Counted from the stretch's first letter, positions 20,004 through 31,500 are shown. The stretch is DNA of 48,497 bases from Hyphochytrium catenoides (GCA_900088475.1 FLMG01004242.1:103942-152438); one strand, 5' to 3'. A program made the numbers and translations. Notes: generated by a model from the sequence alone, not told the origin.

Positions 20004-20270
20004 ATAACACTAGCCATAGTTGACATTAGCGACACTGGCCATAAGTTAACATTAGCGACACTAGCCATAGTTACCATTAGCGACACTGGCCATAGTTAAC
20101 ATTAGCAACACTGGCCACAGTTAACATTGGCAACACGGGCCACAGTTAACATTAGCAATACTAGCCATGGTTAACATTAGCGACACCAGCCATAGTTAAC
20201 ATTAGCAACACTGGCCATAGTTAACATTAGCGACATTAGCCATGGTTAACATTAGCGACACTTGTCCTGG
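20004..20270. repeat. 25-bp minisatellite, about 10.5 copies
   Basis: The unit is 25 bp (consensus TTAACATTAGCGACACTGGCC followed by ATAG). Ten full copies plus a partial left copy are seen, with scattered substitutions and one 1-bp insertion. Each junction creates GTTAAC in most copies. Copies abut with no unique spacers, so it is a tandem minisatellite and not a CRISPR-like array. Confidence 0.95.
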
Positions 20271-20902
20271 TGACATTCTGAAGCGGCATGAAAGGTTCAA
20301 AGAAAGATTACAAGATTCCGTAATTCTTCACAAAGCGTAGCTCTACAATGCTGCTTGAAACGTTTCAAGTATAACGTTCTCCCCGTGATTGTTCTCCCCT
20401 CCTAAACGTGCCCTTTCGCACAGCTTGAAACGGCGCAGATCTTCTTCTCCACAAGATCCCCCCGCCCGCCAGCTTAGCGGCCGCAACCACCATAGTGCTT
20501 TTTTGGCCTTGAGTTTCTTATACACAGTCCTAATGCATGGCATGCCAACCACCTTTATCGCTTCGTACGTAGCTCTATCTGCCGTGGTGGTGCTCGCCCT
20601 CATAACAACTCTATGATGCTAGCGAACGAGCCCTCTTCACCTCCTCTCGTAATGCGTGCATCCATGGCATGCCAACCACGCACCAAGGCTTGATATCTTG
20701 TGCTCGTGGTGTCCGCCACAACAACAACTCTACGACGCTAGCGCCCTCTTCATCTTCTTCAACCGACAACTATTTTTAGCTCTGTTGTCTCATCAAGAGA
20801 AGGTTGTTGCTTTTTCTTGTTGTTGTTGGGTCGTTAGTTGTTCGCCTAAAAATACGAAACACAGCAGGAGGAGAGGGCCTGCTTGCAGCGGTATCGAACA
20901 TC
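20271..20902. other. 5' flank of AT3-SGNH gene with diverged direct duplication
   Basis: Two segments, 20531-20624 and 20651-20743, both begin TAATGC, share CATGGCATGCCAACCAC and end with ACAACTCTA.GA.GCTAGCG, so they are diverged direct copies about 120 bp apart. They lie directly upstream of the acyltransferase gene and could be duplicated promoter elements. No protein-coding gene was accepted here. Confidence 0.55.
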
Positions 20903-23134
20903 ATGGCAAGCAGTACTACTGAGGTAGAGACTCAAGTTGACACGAGCAAGGGAGGCACGTACGAAAGGAAGCAGCAAACTACCATTGCCTATCGTCTAGA
21001 CATTGACGGCTTGCGTGCCGTCGCGGTGGTGGCCGTTGTGGCTTTTCACGCATGGCCCAAACTGTTTCCAGGTGGTTTTATAGGCGTTGACATCTTCTTT
21101 GTCATCTCCGGCTATCTAGTCTCAGGCATCATTTACAGGGAGCACCAAAAAGGCGCATTCTCCTATGCCAACTTCTATAGCAGGAGGATACGGAGAATCT
21201 ATCCGGCATTGCTGTTGGTGCTACTCTGCTCGGTGGTGCTAGGGTGCTTCTCCCTCTGGCAGAACGAACTTCAGGCCATGATGAGGACGCTGATCGCTGG
21301 GACGCTGTTCTCCGCCAACCTTCAAGTTCTGTCTTTAAAAGGCGGCTACTTCGATCCTGAAGTGACTGCCAACCCTCTCCTGCATCTTTGGTCGTTGGGT
21401 GTGGAAGAGCAGTACTATATTGTATGGCCATTCCTGGCAGCTATCGTTGCTCGTTCCTCCCCCGGGAGGGCATTCACTCTGCTTTTCTCCTACACAGTTG
21501 CCTCTTTCAGCTTCAATGTTGCCACAGTTGGGCCTAACCCAAAGCTATCCTTCTACTCCCCTTTGAGCCGCTTCTGGCAGATGATTGTCGGCAGCATACT
21601 GGCCTATCACGATCTTTGCCGGACGCAGCGGATCTCTTCCGGCGTTGAAGAAAGAGTTTCAGCCACTCGAAGCTTTTGCAGCACTTCTACGTCTGTCTCT
21701 CTTCTTGGGTTTGCAATGGTCATTCCTAGCTTCATCGTCCTAGATGAGGAAACCGCATTTCCCGGCTACTGGGCATTGCTACCCACCGTTGGTGCCCTGC
21801 TTATCATTGCAGCTGGGCAGGATGCAACTCCCAACCACTTCTTCCTCGCTCATCCCTTGATGGTCTTTGTGGGTGCTATTAGCTACCCTTTATACCTATG
21901 GCACTGGCCTCTTCTTGTCTTCTCGAGAATGCTGTATCGAGACGAGAATAGTACTGCGTTCGTGGCTCAGCCCAGCACGATGGTGGCGCTTTCGGTGGGC
22001 TTGAGCATCGCCACGTACTATCTTCTTGAGCAAAAGGTTCGGCATGGGAAATCTAAGCTTCTAGCGGTTAAGCTATCCGCTTATATGATCGTTATGGCCT
22101 TGATGGCAACGGTAGTGCTCATGAACGCTGGGTCTTTTTCTTACCTTTCAGCCACCACGGCTGGAATGGACGTCAATTTCACAATCGAGACCATATCCGA
22201 CAACGTGACCGCAACCTCTAAAAATAGCACCTCCTTAGCCACTTTGGAGCCAGTGATCGTTAACTCCAGCCGTGGTCCACGTAAAGACAATGCCACAATT
22301 GAGAAAGTGCGAGCAGCGATTCAAGACTGGAATTTTCCTCCCAACAGCTTTGCCAACATCCCTGGTAACTCTAAGTACCACTACGGCATCGGCGGTTGGG
22401 TCTTGAATCCAGAGCAGAATGAGACCATCGTTGTCCTCGGAGACTCTCACGCACGTCAGTTGTCTCATAGGTTTGTCAAACTGTACGAGGACGCTAGGAC
22501 AGCGAACCAAAGCTTCCCCAGTGTAGTTTACAAAGCTTGGGATGCTATCCCGTCGCTTCCCTGTGCCAGCACCTATGGACCTAATATGGAAATGGTGAAG
22601 AAGCTAGAGCCCAAGGCGCTCCTGATCTCCTTTAACTGGCCCCAATATATTCGGCCAGGCGGCCAAGAGTCTGATCCCTTGCACAACCCCTTACTCTGCT
22701 GCAAATGCGGCTACCAGGACAGCTGCACCTATCAGAGCCCTAAAGATGCGGATAAACTTCTGGAGTTGCTGTTCGATGATGTGAAGGAGATTACGGCCCA
22801 GAGAAGAACAAAAGTTTATATCGTCACTCATGGCCCAGAAGGGAGAGAGTTCAACCCTTCATATATGTCGAACCCACAGGGACTAGTCCCACAGAATATG
22901 CAACCTATCTCTCTAAGAGCTTTTCGTAAGAAGCATGAATGGCTGATTCATAATGTGGAAAAGGGCATTGAGGCGTCAGGCGCGGTTAAAATTGACCTTG
23001 CGGATAACGCGTGTTGGGAAGATGTTTGTGAGGTCCTGGAGCTGTACGGCCATCCCATCATGAAAGACAACGACCACTATCGGCCCTTCTATGCTAGGGA
23101 GTACATGCAGAGCCTGGACGTCGTGGTATCATAA
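20903..23134 (+). CDS. Acyltransferase-3 / SGNH fusion membrane enzyme (OafA/OafB-like)
   Basis: The protein combines an AT3 (membrane O-acyltransferase) domain with a C-terminal SGNH hydrolase-like domain, an architecture best known from bacterial surface-sugar O-acetyltransferases such as OafB. The single-exon frame gives 743 aa from ATG 20903 (MASSTTEVETQ). An upstream in-frame ATG at 20804 would add 33 residues, including a hydrophobic start; the later one was chosen because AT3 proteins begin shortly before YRLDIDGLRAVAV. That motif, the R-x10-H signature ending AFH, GVDIFFVISGYL and the SRRIRRIYPA loop are typical of AT3. About ten hydrophobic helices follow, up to residue 410. The SGNH part has GDSHARQLSHRF (about 512) and a late DNDHYRPFYAR carrying the Asp/His pair. 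The donor is presumably acyl-CoA and the acceptor an extracytoplasmic glycan, unknown here. A close paralog lies at the right edge of the window. Confidence 0.9.
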   Translation: MASSTTEVETQVDTSKGGTYERKQQTTIAYRLDIDGLRAVAVVAVVAFHAWPKLFPGGFIGVDIFFVISGYLVSGIIYREHQKGAFSYANFYSRRIRRIYPALLLVLLCSVVLGCFSLWQNELQAMMRTLIAGTLFSANLQVLSLKGGYFDPEVTANPLLHLWSLGVEEQYYIVWPFLAAIVARSSPGRAFTLLFSYTVASFSFNVATVGPNPKLSFYSPLSRFWQMIVGSILAYHDLCRTQRISSGVEERVSATRSFCSTSTSVSLLGFAMVIPSFIVLDEETAFPGYWALLPTVGALLIIAAGQDATPNHFFLAHPLMVFVGAISYPLYLWHWPLLVFSRMLYRDENSTAFVAQPSTMVALSVGLSIATYYLLEQKVRHGKSKLLAVKLSAYMIVMALMATVVLMNAGSFSYLSATTAGMDVNFTIETISDNVTATSKNSTSLATLEPVIVNSSRGPRKDNATIEKVRAAIQDWNFPPNSFANIPGNSKYHYGIGGWVLNPEQNETIVVLGDSHARQLSHRFVKLYEDARTANQSFPSVVYKAWDAIPSLPCASTYGPNMEMVKKLEPKALLISFNWPQYIRPGGQESDPLHNPLLCCKCGYQDSCTYQSPKDADKLLELLFDDVKEITAQRRTKVYIVTHGPEGREFNPSYMSNPQGLVPQNMQPISLRAFRKKHEWLIHNVEKGIEASGAVKIDLADNACWEDVCEVLELYGHPIMKDNDHYRPFYAREYMQSLDVVVS

Positions 23135-23852
23135 GAACTGTACTACCCGTCTCCTTCCCTTCTTCCCTGCTTTTGGAGCATGAGTGCGGCCGTCCTGACT
23201 TTCAACCTCTTCTGTCCACATTCCTGCGAACCAAATGTTCCGCCAGATGGAGCAGTCAGCCACTTTATTTGGCAACCCTCAGCAATGCGCGGAAAGAAAG
23301 GCGTTTTGGCGCTTAGAGTTAGAGCGTTATCGTGGAGTCTGCGCAGTAGACCTTACCAATATACTCACACTTTAAAGGCTGTGGCGGGTGGCCACAACTC
23401 CCTGCTAGGCTATAGGGCGGGTTGCTAACAAGGCAGTGGAGATAATGCACAATGCACTCTAGCAGAGTAGATGAGGAGACTAGATCTAAACGGGCTGTCA
23501 TAAACTCGACAGCGGTAGACACTTGACCGTAAAGTACTTTTAGCCTCCATGGTAGAGCAGACAAAGGCAGCAGGAGCAGAGCAGACGTGAAGCCACGTCA
23601 CAGAAAGAGGAAGAAGATGGAAGTCATAGAATTGAGCTACAAATACCACTGTGATATTGCTCCTTCTTGGCCCTTCTCTTCTTCTCTTAGCCCTCGTCGA
23701 GCAAACCAAACAAGTCATTGAGTGCCGTTGCCAATTATGTCCACTCTAGCATAGAACGATTGTTGAAGAACTTAGTCTCATGCAAGAGCGATTGTGGCGC
23801 AACAGAGGTTGGCGGCGGGGGCTGAGAGGAGACACCATCATCATGTGCCCAG

Positions 23853-24094
23853 CTAGATAGAGAGTAGAGAGTCATTCAGGGCTCCCGACCCTGGGATGAT
23901 AAGACGCTTGTCGCGATATGATCCATAGGGCAAGCAGAGAATTTTTTGGGGACGATAGTCCTCCTGCTCCTTGCGCTTAGCATGAGCGATGAGCGCGTCC
24001 TTTCTTCGGTATCATATCCTTGGCCATTGTGGGGAAGGAGAACTCCATCAGCAGGCATTGAAGCTTCAAGAGCGTTCATAACTTGACCAAACAC
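23853..24094 (-). pseudogene. Possible decayed coding fragment
   Basis: On the minus strand the frame from 24094 reads MNALEASMPADGVLLPHNG and then loses protein-like character, while a second frame that opens nearby reads KDALIAHAKRKEQEDYRPQK and continues to a TAG at 23855-23853. The two hydrophilic segments would join with a one-base shift, which is what a decayed gene or an unrecognised small exon pair would show. No domain was recognised, and chance is a real alternative. Confidence 0.2.
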
Positions 24095-24872
24095 TTATTT
24101 TCTGTCAAACCTAGACTTCAATCTGATTCTTCGTGCCACTTTGGTGATGACACGGTAGAACTACAGGAAGGACAGAAGTGGTGGTCTGTTACTTTCGGTA
24201 TCAGCAAGCGAATTTTCTTGTAACTACTACGTACTTTAGTACTGTAGCAGCGAAGCACCCAAACCATGTTATTGCTCTCCTAATTTTATCTTGTAGAAAG
24301 GCAGACAGGAAGCCTGAGAACGTGTGACCCCATCACTTTTATCAGTAAAACCTATTTACGTGGGAAGATAAAATTCTACGTCGTTCTACCACTAGTCAGA
24401 GGCCTTGATGACCAGGAGTTGAGAGCTGTATCAGTTATCAAAAACGAGCAGAAAGGTTTATGGGGGCGGATGGGCGTTGTGGCGGTATCTTATTTATTTT
24501 TCTCGTTAGGTCTATACAAGGGACAGCGGTAAGGTGGGTGGTAGACGGCCGCACCGTCTCAGGTACTTTCCTAGGAGGGTCGGACAAAAATGTCACAGTA
24601 GAGCCCAAACTACATAGGAAGTGGCGGTCTCTCTCCCTCCTCTGTCTCTCATCGAGTTGTCATATGCCGTATATTAATAGTATCCCGTTCTCTATATGTG
24701 ATTCTTTCTCGCACCCTGGTTTAGTTCCTCCTCTGTCCTTTCTCTCCTGCTCCTCTCGTGATGATGGCCTTTCTCTCTTCTCTCCTCCTCCTTCCTTCCC
24801 AGCAACCTTTGGCTTCATTGTTCCCTTCGCCATCATCAGAAAGACAGCTTGAAAGCCGAATCTTCTGTCTCA

Positions 24873-24883
24873 TGTCTCTCCCC

Positions 24884-24923
<40 letters not shown>

Positions 24924-24970
24924 CTCTCTCTCTTTCTCTTCTCTCTCCTTTGCTCTCTCCCTCTCTCTCC
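24873..24970. repeat. CT/GA microsatellite
   Basis: A nearly uninterrupted (CT)n tract, with a few C, TT or G interruptions, covers about 100 bp upstream of the START-FYVE gene. A second short (CT)n tract lies at 25137-25159. These generate low-complexity frames (Ser/Leu on plus, Glu/Arg on minus) that are not genes. Confidence 0.95.
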
Positions 24971-25458
24971 TTGGCTTCATCAGAAAGAGTGAAGGGCTCA
25001 CAGACAGGGTCGCTGTCATCTCCCAAGAGGAAGCAGAGGAGCCATGAGAGAACCTGAGGGGAAGTCTTGAGTCTGGGTCCAGGACAAACCGCCCATCTAG
25101 CTCTTTCTCTCTTGTCATAGCTCTCTCTCACCCAGTTCTCTCTCTCTCTCTCTCTCTCACTTCATGATTACTTCCCACTTCTCATCTGTAAATCGCTTCT
25201 TGCAGCCTTTCCGCGTCAATAGGGAGTTGCGGTTCAATCATGTCTCGGCTCGCGCCTTTCCTCGCTTTCTGCCGCCCAGCCTTCTTACCCTGAGTCACAT
25301 CGTCTCTGCCGATAAAGCTTTCCCTTTCTCGAGCTTTCCTACCTTTCTTATCAGCACACAAAGGTCGGACAGGGCCCACCCTTGCGTCTTCGCTTCTGCG
25401 CGTTGCGGCAACTTCTTCATGGTGGTAGGCTGCTGATTGATCTCCGTCGGATCTCAAG

Positions 25459-26113
25459 ATGGTCGACAGTATCAGAGGAGACGGCTCCACTGGAGGCCCC
25501 ACCACCGACACGCGAAGCTTTAACAGCGAGTTGAAGCAGATTCAAGATATGGTGCAATCCTCAAGGGAAAGCGTCTTCGCCAACTTCTCTCTCTCACAGG
25601 CGAAGAGAGAAAGTCTTCGCCAAGATATGTTGAAAACGATAGAGGCTGCTGCGGACACATATGCGGATGTGGAAGGTATGGGCCTCTCTTCCTTTCAAGC
25701 TCTCCTTTGTCTGTCTCTTCTTCTCTTCGAGGGGGAGGCCATGTTGAGGCCGAGAGGGCTTACCCTTGCATCTATTTCTGCCGCACATGGTGTGTTGCCT
25801 GTTGCAATCTCTGAGGGTTCATCAAGATGATTCGTTCTTTTATGGCTCTCCCTGTGGCTTCTAGCGTCTATAGAGACTAACCATTACCCTTGGACCACCC
25901 TAATCGGATGCACAGCAGGGATTGTGAGCTGGGGCAAGACGAACACTAGCAAGCACATGTTGCCTGTGAGGAAAGGATCCCTTCCCGGTGAGTGAAGTGT
26001 GCTGTTAAGTGCCAAGAGTAACAGAAGACTGACTTCTGGGTTTGTATCTGCTTCCTTCATTCTCTACTTCTCATTCTGCTCCTTCTTCTTCTTCTTCTTC
26101 TTCTTCTTCTTCT

Positions 26114-26164
<51 letters not shown>

Positions 26165-28367
26165 TCTTCTGCCCTCTTGGGGGCCCCCACTTCTGTGTAG
26201 GCAATAAAGTGCCATGCTTTCAGGCGTGGACCACTGTAGACGCAGAGTTAAAGGAGATTTGTCCGCTTTTGTTTGGAGATACAACCGAGCGCTATCGCAA
26301 GGAATCGCGATTGTTCTATGGGAAGAAGCTAGAGCAATGTCAGTGGCCAGGACTGTCCCGCCATGGCCCATGCTATAACCTTCCTTATCCTTGGTGCTTA
26401 TCCTCCCCCTGACTTATGTGTTTCATAAACTCATAGGGATTCCACGATTTCCGCAGCTCTATCGTCTTTATCTATTGCAGTTCGTTTGTGGCGGCCGGCC
26501 CTTTCTCCTTTTGATCTCAGTCCTCTTTTTTTCTGGTTGTAGGCCGAGTGTTAGACGTCCTGATCCCTATGGAGGACGACGGTACTGGCGGCCGGTGGAT
26601 GATGACTCTGAAATGGTTTTGCCTTAACGGGAAGGGCGCCTTTAGCAAGGCGAAGGACTTCGTAGTGATTGACTACGTCAGGCACTACAAGACGGTAAGA
26701 TTTGACATTCTCTCATGCTCCCATCATGTGGTGCGTTGCTGATCAGCATGGCTGCTTTTCTTTATCGCCCTGGCTACCGTTGCCTCTCTGCAATGACACT
26801 TTCACTCTTGCACTTGCAACATCTCTTACTTTCGATCCCTCTATCGCGTATGCTTATGCTTGGTCGATGCACAGGAGGAAGGGGTGGCGGTGCTGTGTAG
26901 AGTGATGAAGTCCGTTACCCTTCAAGGACTGCCATCTCTACGCCAACTGGGCATCACAAGAGGAAATGTTCTCTCGTCCATAGAAATGTTTACAGAGACA
27001 AAGTCACCCGGCTACATCAACGCCACTGCCTTAATGCACATGGACGTTCAAGACTCAATCAAAGCACTTGGTTCTCATTACGCAGAAAACTTTCTTGTCA
27101 ATAATTTAAAGACACTGGGAGTGTTCGTCCTCACCAAGCGGGTGACGAAACTGCACATGAAGGCGATGAGAGATCAAGGGGGCAAGCCCAACGAGAATGA
27201 CCCAGCCTGTGGAATCTGTCTAAAATCGTTTTGGCAAGGTGCGCGGTTTCTCCTTCCTCTTTTATGTTCTTTGAGTTGATAGTCTTCGACGGACACATCC
27301 CCTTGCCTGCTCAGGTGTCTATCACAGTGGTAATTTAGTTCTTTGACCGCTTGCGTCACTGATGCTGTTTATCCATGGCCCAAAGGCTGCTCTGTAGATA
27401 TCACCTACTAGCTTCTTGCCCGTCAGACATTCCCTATCTCTGATCCTGCTCTTCCATAGGCCGCAAGCGTCAAGCGTGCATGGGCTGCTTGACTTCCGTC
27501 TGTGCAGAATGCACAATTAGCCTGAATGCCCTGATCCCTCGACACAATACGCTGATGGTTTGTTTTAACTGCGTGCTTTTTGTGAAGTCAAAGCCGACAG
27601 CAGCGCAGGGAGATAGCAGCAATAAAGAGCTGCGGAGAAAGAGGTAATATATAGCTATTGCATCGGGTGTTTTTGACATCTCTTCTTCTATGTATGTCTA
27701 CTATGTCAGCAAACTATTGTCTCCCTTCCAATATTTAGAGAGGGGACTGAACACTATATCCTCGGTCTCGCCGGCAGCTCCGAAGCAGACAATAGAGGAG
27801 ACGCATTTTCTTTTTCCCGCTTGTCCTCCCTTCTTCCGGAGAGTTTAGCGCCCATCGTGACTCGTCGGCTGTCGATCGAGCCCGTGGACATCAACCTTTC
27901 CGAGCCTGCACTGAGGTCCCTTGAGTCACCACCCAAGAAAGAGCATCGGGAGGAGGTCTATCTTCGGGTGTCTGATCTCTGGTGCGTGCCAGCAACTGTT
28001 CGTAGCTCGCCCTCATTCATCCCGTGCTATTTGAACTTGTTCCACTTATCCTACCTTCGATGTCTCCAGGGATCCAAACCAATTCATGCAAGCCGCCAAA
28101 GGTACTGGCACTACAGGGCTTCAGACTGCAAAGCACTTCACGTTCGAGTTTAAGAAGGCCAAAAAAGAGAAGAAAAGTCGTTCTGACTCTATCGGCTCCG
28201 ATGACAGCGGCAGTTGGCAAGGAGATGAAGATGATCTCACTCCGTTTGAGCTGCCCGCATTCACCCGCTTCTCTCTTATGTACGATGAAGAAAACCCTCA
28301 AAAAGGAGTTGGTGTCAGACATCTTCCCCTTGCTGTCAACCTTCCACCTCCTGCAAAAGCCAGCTAG
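25459..28367 (+). CDS. START-like domain plus FYVE-like zinc finger protein (8 exons)
   Basis: Exons: 25459-25675, 25919-25987, 26201-26338, 26543-26694, 26875-27238, 27460-27643, 27739-27981, 28070-28367; phases join, 554 aa. The first 90 residues resemble the helical leader found before START domains in such proteins. Residues about 95-300 fit a START lipid-binding fold: KDFVVIDYVRHYKT, CRVMKSVTL, PGYINATALMHMDV and FLVNNLKTLG mark its later strands and last helix. At 304-351 eight cysteines are spaced C-x2-C, C-x2-C, C-x4-C-x2-C and C-x2-C (CGIC, CMGC, CAEC, CFNC), as in FYVE fingers, but the basic RHHCR patch that binds PI3P is reduced to GRKRQAC. The tail is low-complexity and charged. 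The architecture is frequent in oomycetes and other protists, where a role in membrane lipid sensing is assumed. Exon 2 has two possible acceptors three bases apart. It is convergent with MED12, with 167 bp between stops. Confidence 0.85.
26082..26168. repeat. (TTC)n-(TC)n compound microsatellite in an intron
   Basis: A run of about twelve CTT/TTC triplets passes directly into about twenty TC dinucleotides, in the intron between exons 2 and 3 of the START-FYVE gene, about 30 bp before the acceptor. It may act as an extended polypyrimidine tract. The opposite strand reads as poly-Arg/Glu and is not coding. Confidence 0.95.
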
Positions 28368-28534
28368 GTCTTTGGACCATTGTAGGCTATCAATCTTTCC
28401 TTTCTCTCTCTCTCTCATCCTATCAAACTAAGGCTTGTCAGCTGTCCTCCTTGTCAAATTATTTATGCTTTCTCCTGACCACTAATTGGAAGAGAGTTAC
28501 ACTTTCATAAATTAAAATAAATCGGCAATAGAAC

Positions 28535-31500
28535 TCACGATGGTTCATAGTATAGACGGGGCTTCTTCTGCACTCTATGACTGCCTAGTAGGAGAGTCTC
28601 TACCACTGCAGTGTCAGGCACAAACTCTAGCATAGTCCAAGGGTCTAACCGGAAGAAGCTTGACATATCGCCTGAAGGTTGGCCTCCTAGGCGGGTTGAC
28701 AGATCTAACAGTAGAGGGGAGACGCCGTTTGTGGGCCGAGGGAATATCACCTCCACCCGCCTCAACAGTTCATCCCGCATCTTAAGTTGCGAGAGCTGGT
28801 CCTACATCACAAGTAAAGAGAAGGCCATTCCATCAAGGAAGTGAGGTGAACCAAGTGCACCAAGGACATAGGAGTTTAGGAATTGACTGCAAGAGTGAAG
28901 AGATATTGTCAAGGAACTGAGTAGAGAAAGGACAGAGTTCTGTCCGCAGAGAAAGAGGAAAAGACATATCAGCCTCGAATCAAAGCAAAGACAGAGCCAA
29001 TGCTCTCTATCAGCGCAGTTCTGCCGCCTTCTGCAGTTTCGACTCTAATGTGACTTACCCTTGGTTTCTCTTGAAGGGTTTTGGGCTCCATGACGTTGAT
29101 AACATCTAGAATAAAGTCGAAAAGGTCCAAGTCTTGAGCGCTATTGATAATATTCAGCTGCAGTATCTGGAACAGGGATTTGAGCAACCTGCCCATCGCC
29201 ACTGTCTCTCCGCATTGCTTGATAGGCTTTACAAGCAACGCCAGAATCTGAATGCGGAGTCTCAACAGCTCCTCAAAGCGCGCTATCCGCACATTTCTTA
29301 GCTCGGCATCCGCCATAGAACCAGGCAAGGCCGGTTTATCCGCTGTTTTCCCCTGAACCGCCAACTCCTCAAACTGTGCAATCAAAGACTCAATGAAGCG
29401 GACATGGGGTCGTCCTTCTGATGAAGAGAGGCAGTTTCTGATCAGGACAAGCACAGGCTGCTGAGGAAGAGCTCTCTGCCACGTCGAAGCCAGGTCTTTT
29501 TTCAGCAGAGTCTGGATCTCCATCAAAAGATCACTGATAGCGCTCGGGCCGACCTTTCGCACTAGCGCGGCGTAAATGTCGGATTGCGCTACCATTGCCT
29601 CCTCCTCCGTCTCTCCTTCTCTCTCTCCCGCGGAATTCGAATGGTAAGGTCGGGATGGAAGGCGCAAGGAATATTCTCGCGTGGGAGAGGTCGCCATAGG
29701 TGACGACATTGGAGAAGAGCGCAAGACGAAGGGAGTAGAACCCGGCGTAGCTGTCATTGGTGAAGCCGCAGGAGACCTAAAAAGCCACCACTTAGTATGG
29801 GGATGAGGTTGGATCTAGTGATGAGAAGAGATACGATAGAGATGATAGTTATGATCTAGCACCCTCGTAGAGGTAATAAAAGAATTGAGAGAGACACAGA
29901 GTCCCCAACGGAGAAAGAGAATCTAGCACGTGGACATCATAGCCTGAGGATGGATAATGCACTTTTCAAAGGAACAGCTGTTAATACTACCTGCTAGGAA
30001 CTCCATACTGTCTCCCTATCCTTCTCACGATAAGGTAACCCAGATGCTGATGTTCTGTCAGAGAGTGAGCAGGCTCCTCTTCTTCCTCCATCTCTGGGGC
30101 AGAGCTGGGTAACGAAGGTGGTAAAGGTGCTCCGGGCTTCGGAGGGGTGTTTGGTGCGATAGGAAGGGTTGTGGCTTCAAGCTATGGCAGATACGACGAA
30201 GCGCGGTTACGGCAGAGCATGAAGAACGCGAGTTAAAAGAAAGGAGGGCAAGCTCCAGGAATGGCATTGGATATTGAATAGTAGGAGAAGAGATCCTGTG
30301 AGATTCAACAAAACTAGCAGAGGTAGACAATACCAACCTGATGTTTCATTTCGGTAGAGCTAGGGACTGGCACCTGGCTCCCGCCACCGGAAGAGGAATT
30401 AGACAAGGCAGGAGGAGGGAGGGGAAGGCCATACGGTGGAGGTGAACCAGGAGGTGGTGGCGGTGGAGGGGTACCATCTGAATGCCCCGACTGTGTATGT
30501 ATGGGTATCCTCAGAGACGGAGAGATCTATGAAAGCATTAGACGTTGATTGGTAATACTCCCACACTATAGGAAATAGCACAGAAGGCCCGTCCACACTT
30601 CAAAGTCAGAGAGAAAAAAGCAGATAGGAAGAGATCTGTAAAGAGAAGAAGCATCTAACTGCAGGCTGGAAGACTATTGTGCTCATCTCTATCGTACTCA
30701 CCATGGCAGGAGGCGGTAGAGGAGGAAGAACGGATGGGAGGATTGACGAGGGCGCAGAGCTCGACCTCGTTTGAAGCTGAGGAGGAACCGGGCTAGGCGG
30801 GACTTTGCCGATTATCTTCTTTTGCCGCGGCTTGGGTCTCCATCGCTTCAACTGTAACTGCAGCTGCAGCCAACCGCCCCTGTGCAGGGACCATTTGGTC
30901 AAGCCGTAAGAAGAGAGTTAAGGGTATACTGACGTCACGGACAACGCGGACAAGGAGGGTAACGACGAAGAGGCAGAAAGTGGCAAATCTCTTGGAGAAA
31001 GTGGAGAGAACATGCTCAACAGAGTCAATCTGAGAGTCACATTCCAGAGCACGTCCCTAAAATGGGTGCAAAGGACATGAAGGACTGTGTCTGCATTCTT
31101 GGAAGCTACGAAGGTCTCGTCGAGTACTCATAGGCAGAAAGAAATCACGAAGGGGTCAATGGGCGTGGACGGCTATGTTGGGGAGGATATATTTAAAATG
31201 TCCCTCGGCGCAGGAAGTGACTTGATGATTGTCTCATGTGTGTCTCCCGCGCCGTCATCATCGGTGTTCCGACAAAGCTGGGATATCAGATGTGCCGCAG
31301 ACCAGTTGCGCTCATTGTACAATCGTGATACTGTAGAGTAACACAATATAGCGGTTGACTCAGAGACGGACGGAGCCAGATGAGCCAAGGAAAAGGAAGG
31401 AGGTCGAGGAGCCACATAAGGAAGGTGGTTATAGCTTCAGCATGGAGACAGTAAACATTGCTTTTATCACCAGGATCACCCAGGGAAGAGAGGATAAATA

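Larger units (their letters stand above)
23135..25458. other. Gene-poor 2.3 kb region
   Basis: No convincing gene was found between the AT3-SGNH gene and the START-FYVE gene. Short frames on both strands (for example 23718-23425 minus, 24460-24852 plus) have no recognisable domain. The right half is pyrimidine-rich on the plus strand and contains CT microsatellites listed separately; the last few hundred bases should contain the START-FYVE promoter and leader. Confidence 0.5.

Noticed and set aside
20004-20270. CRISPR-like array
   Set aside because: The 25-bp units abut directly with no spacers and the genome is eukaryotic, so it is a minisatellite.
24721-25131. 136-codon minus-strand frame rich in Glu/Arg
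   Set aside because: Its core is the CT/GA microsatellite.
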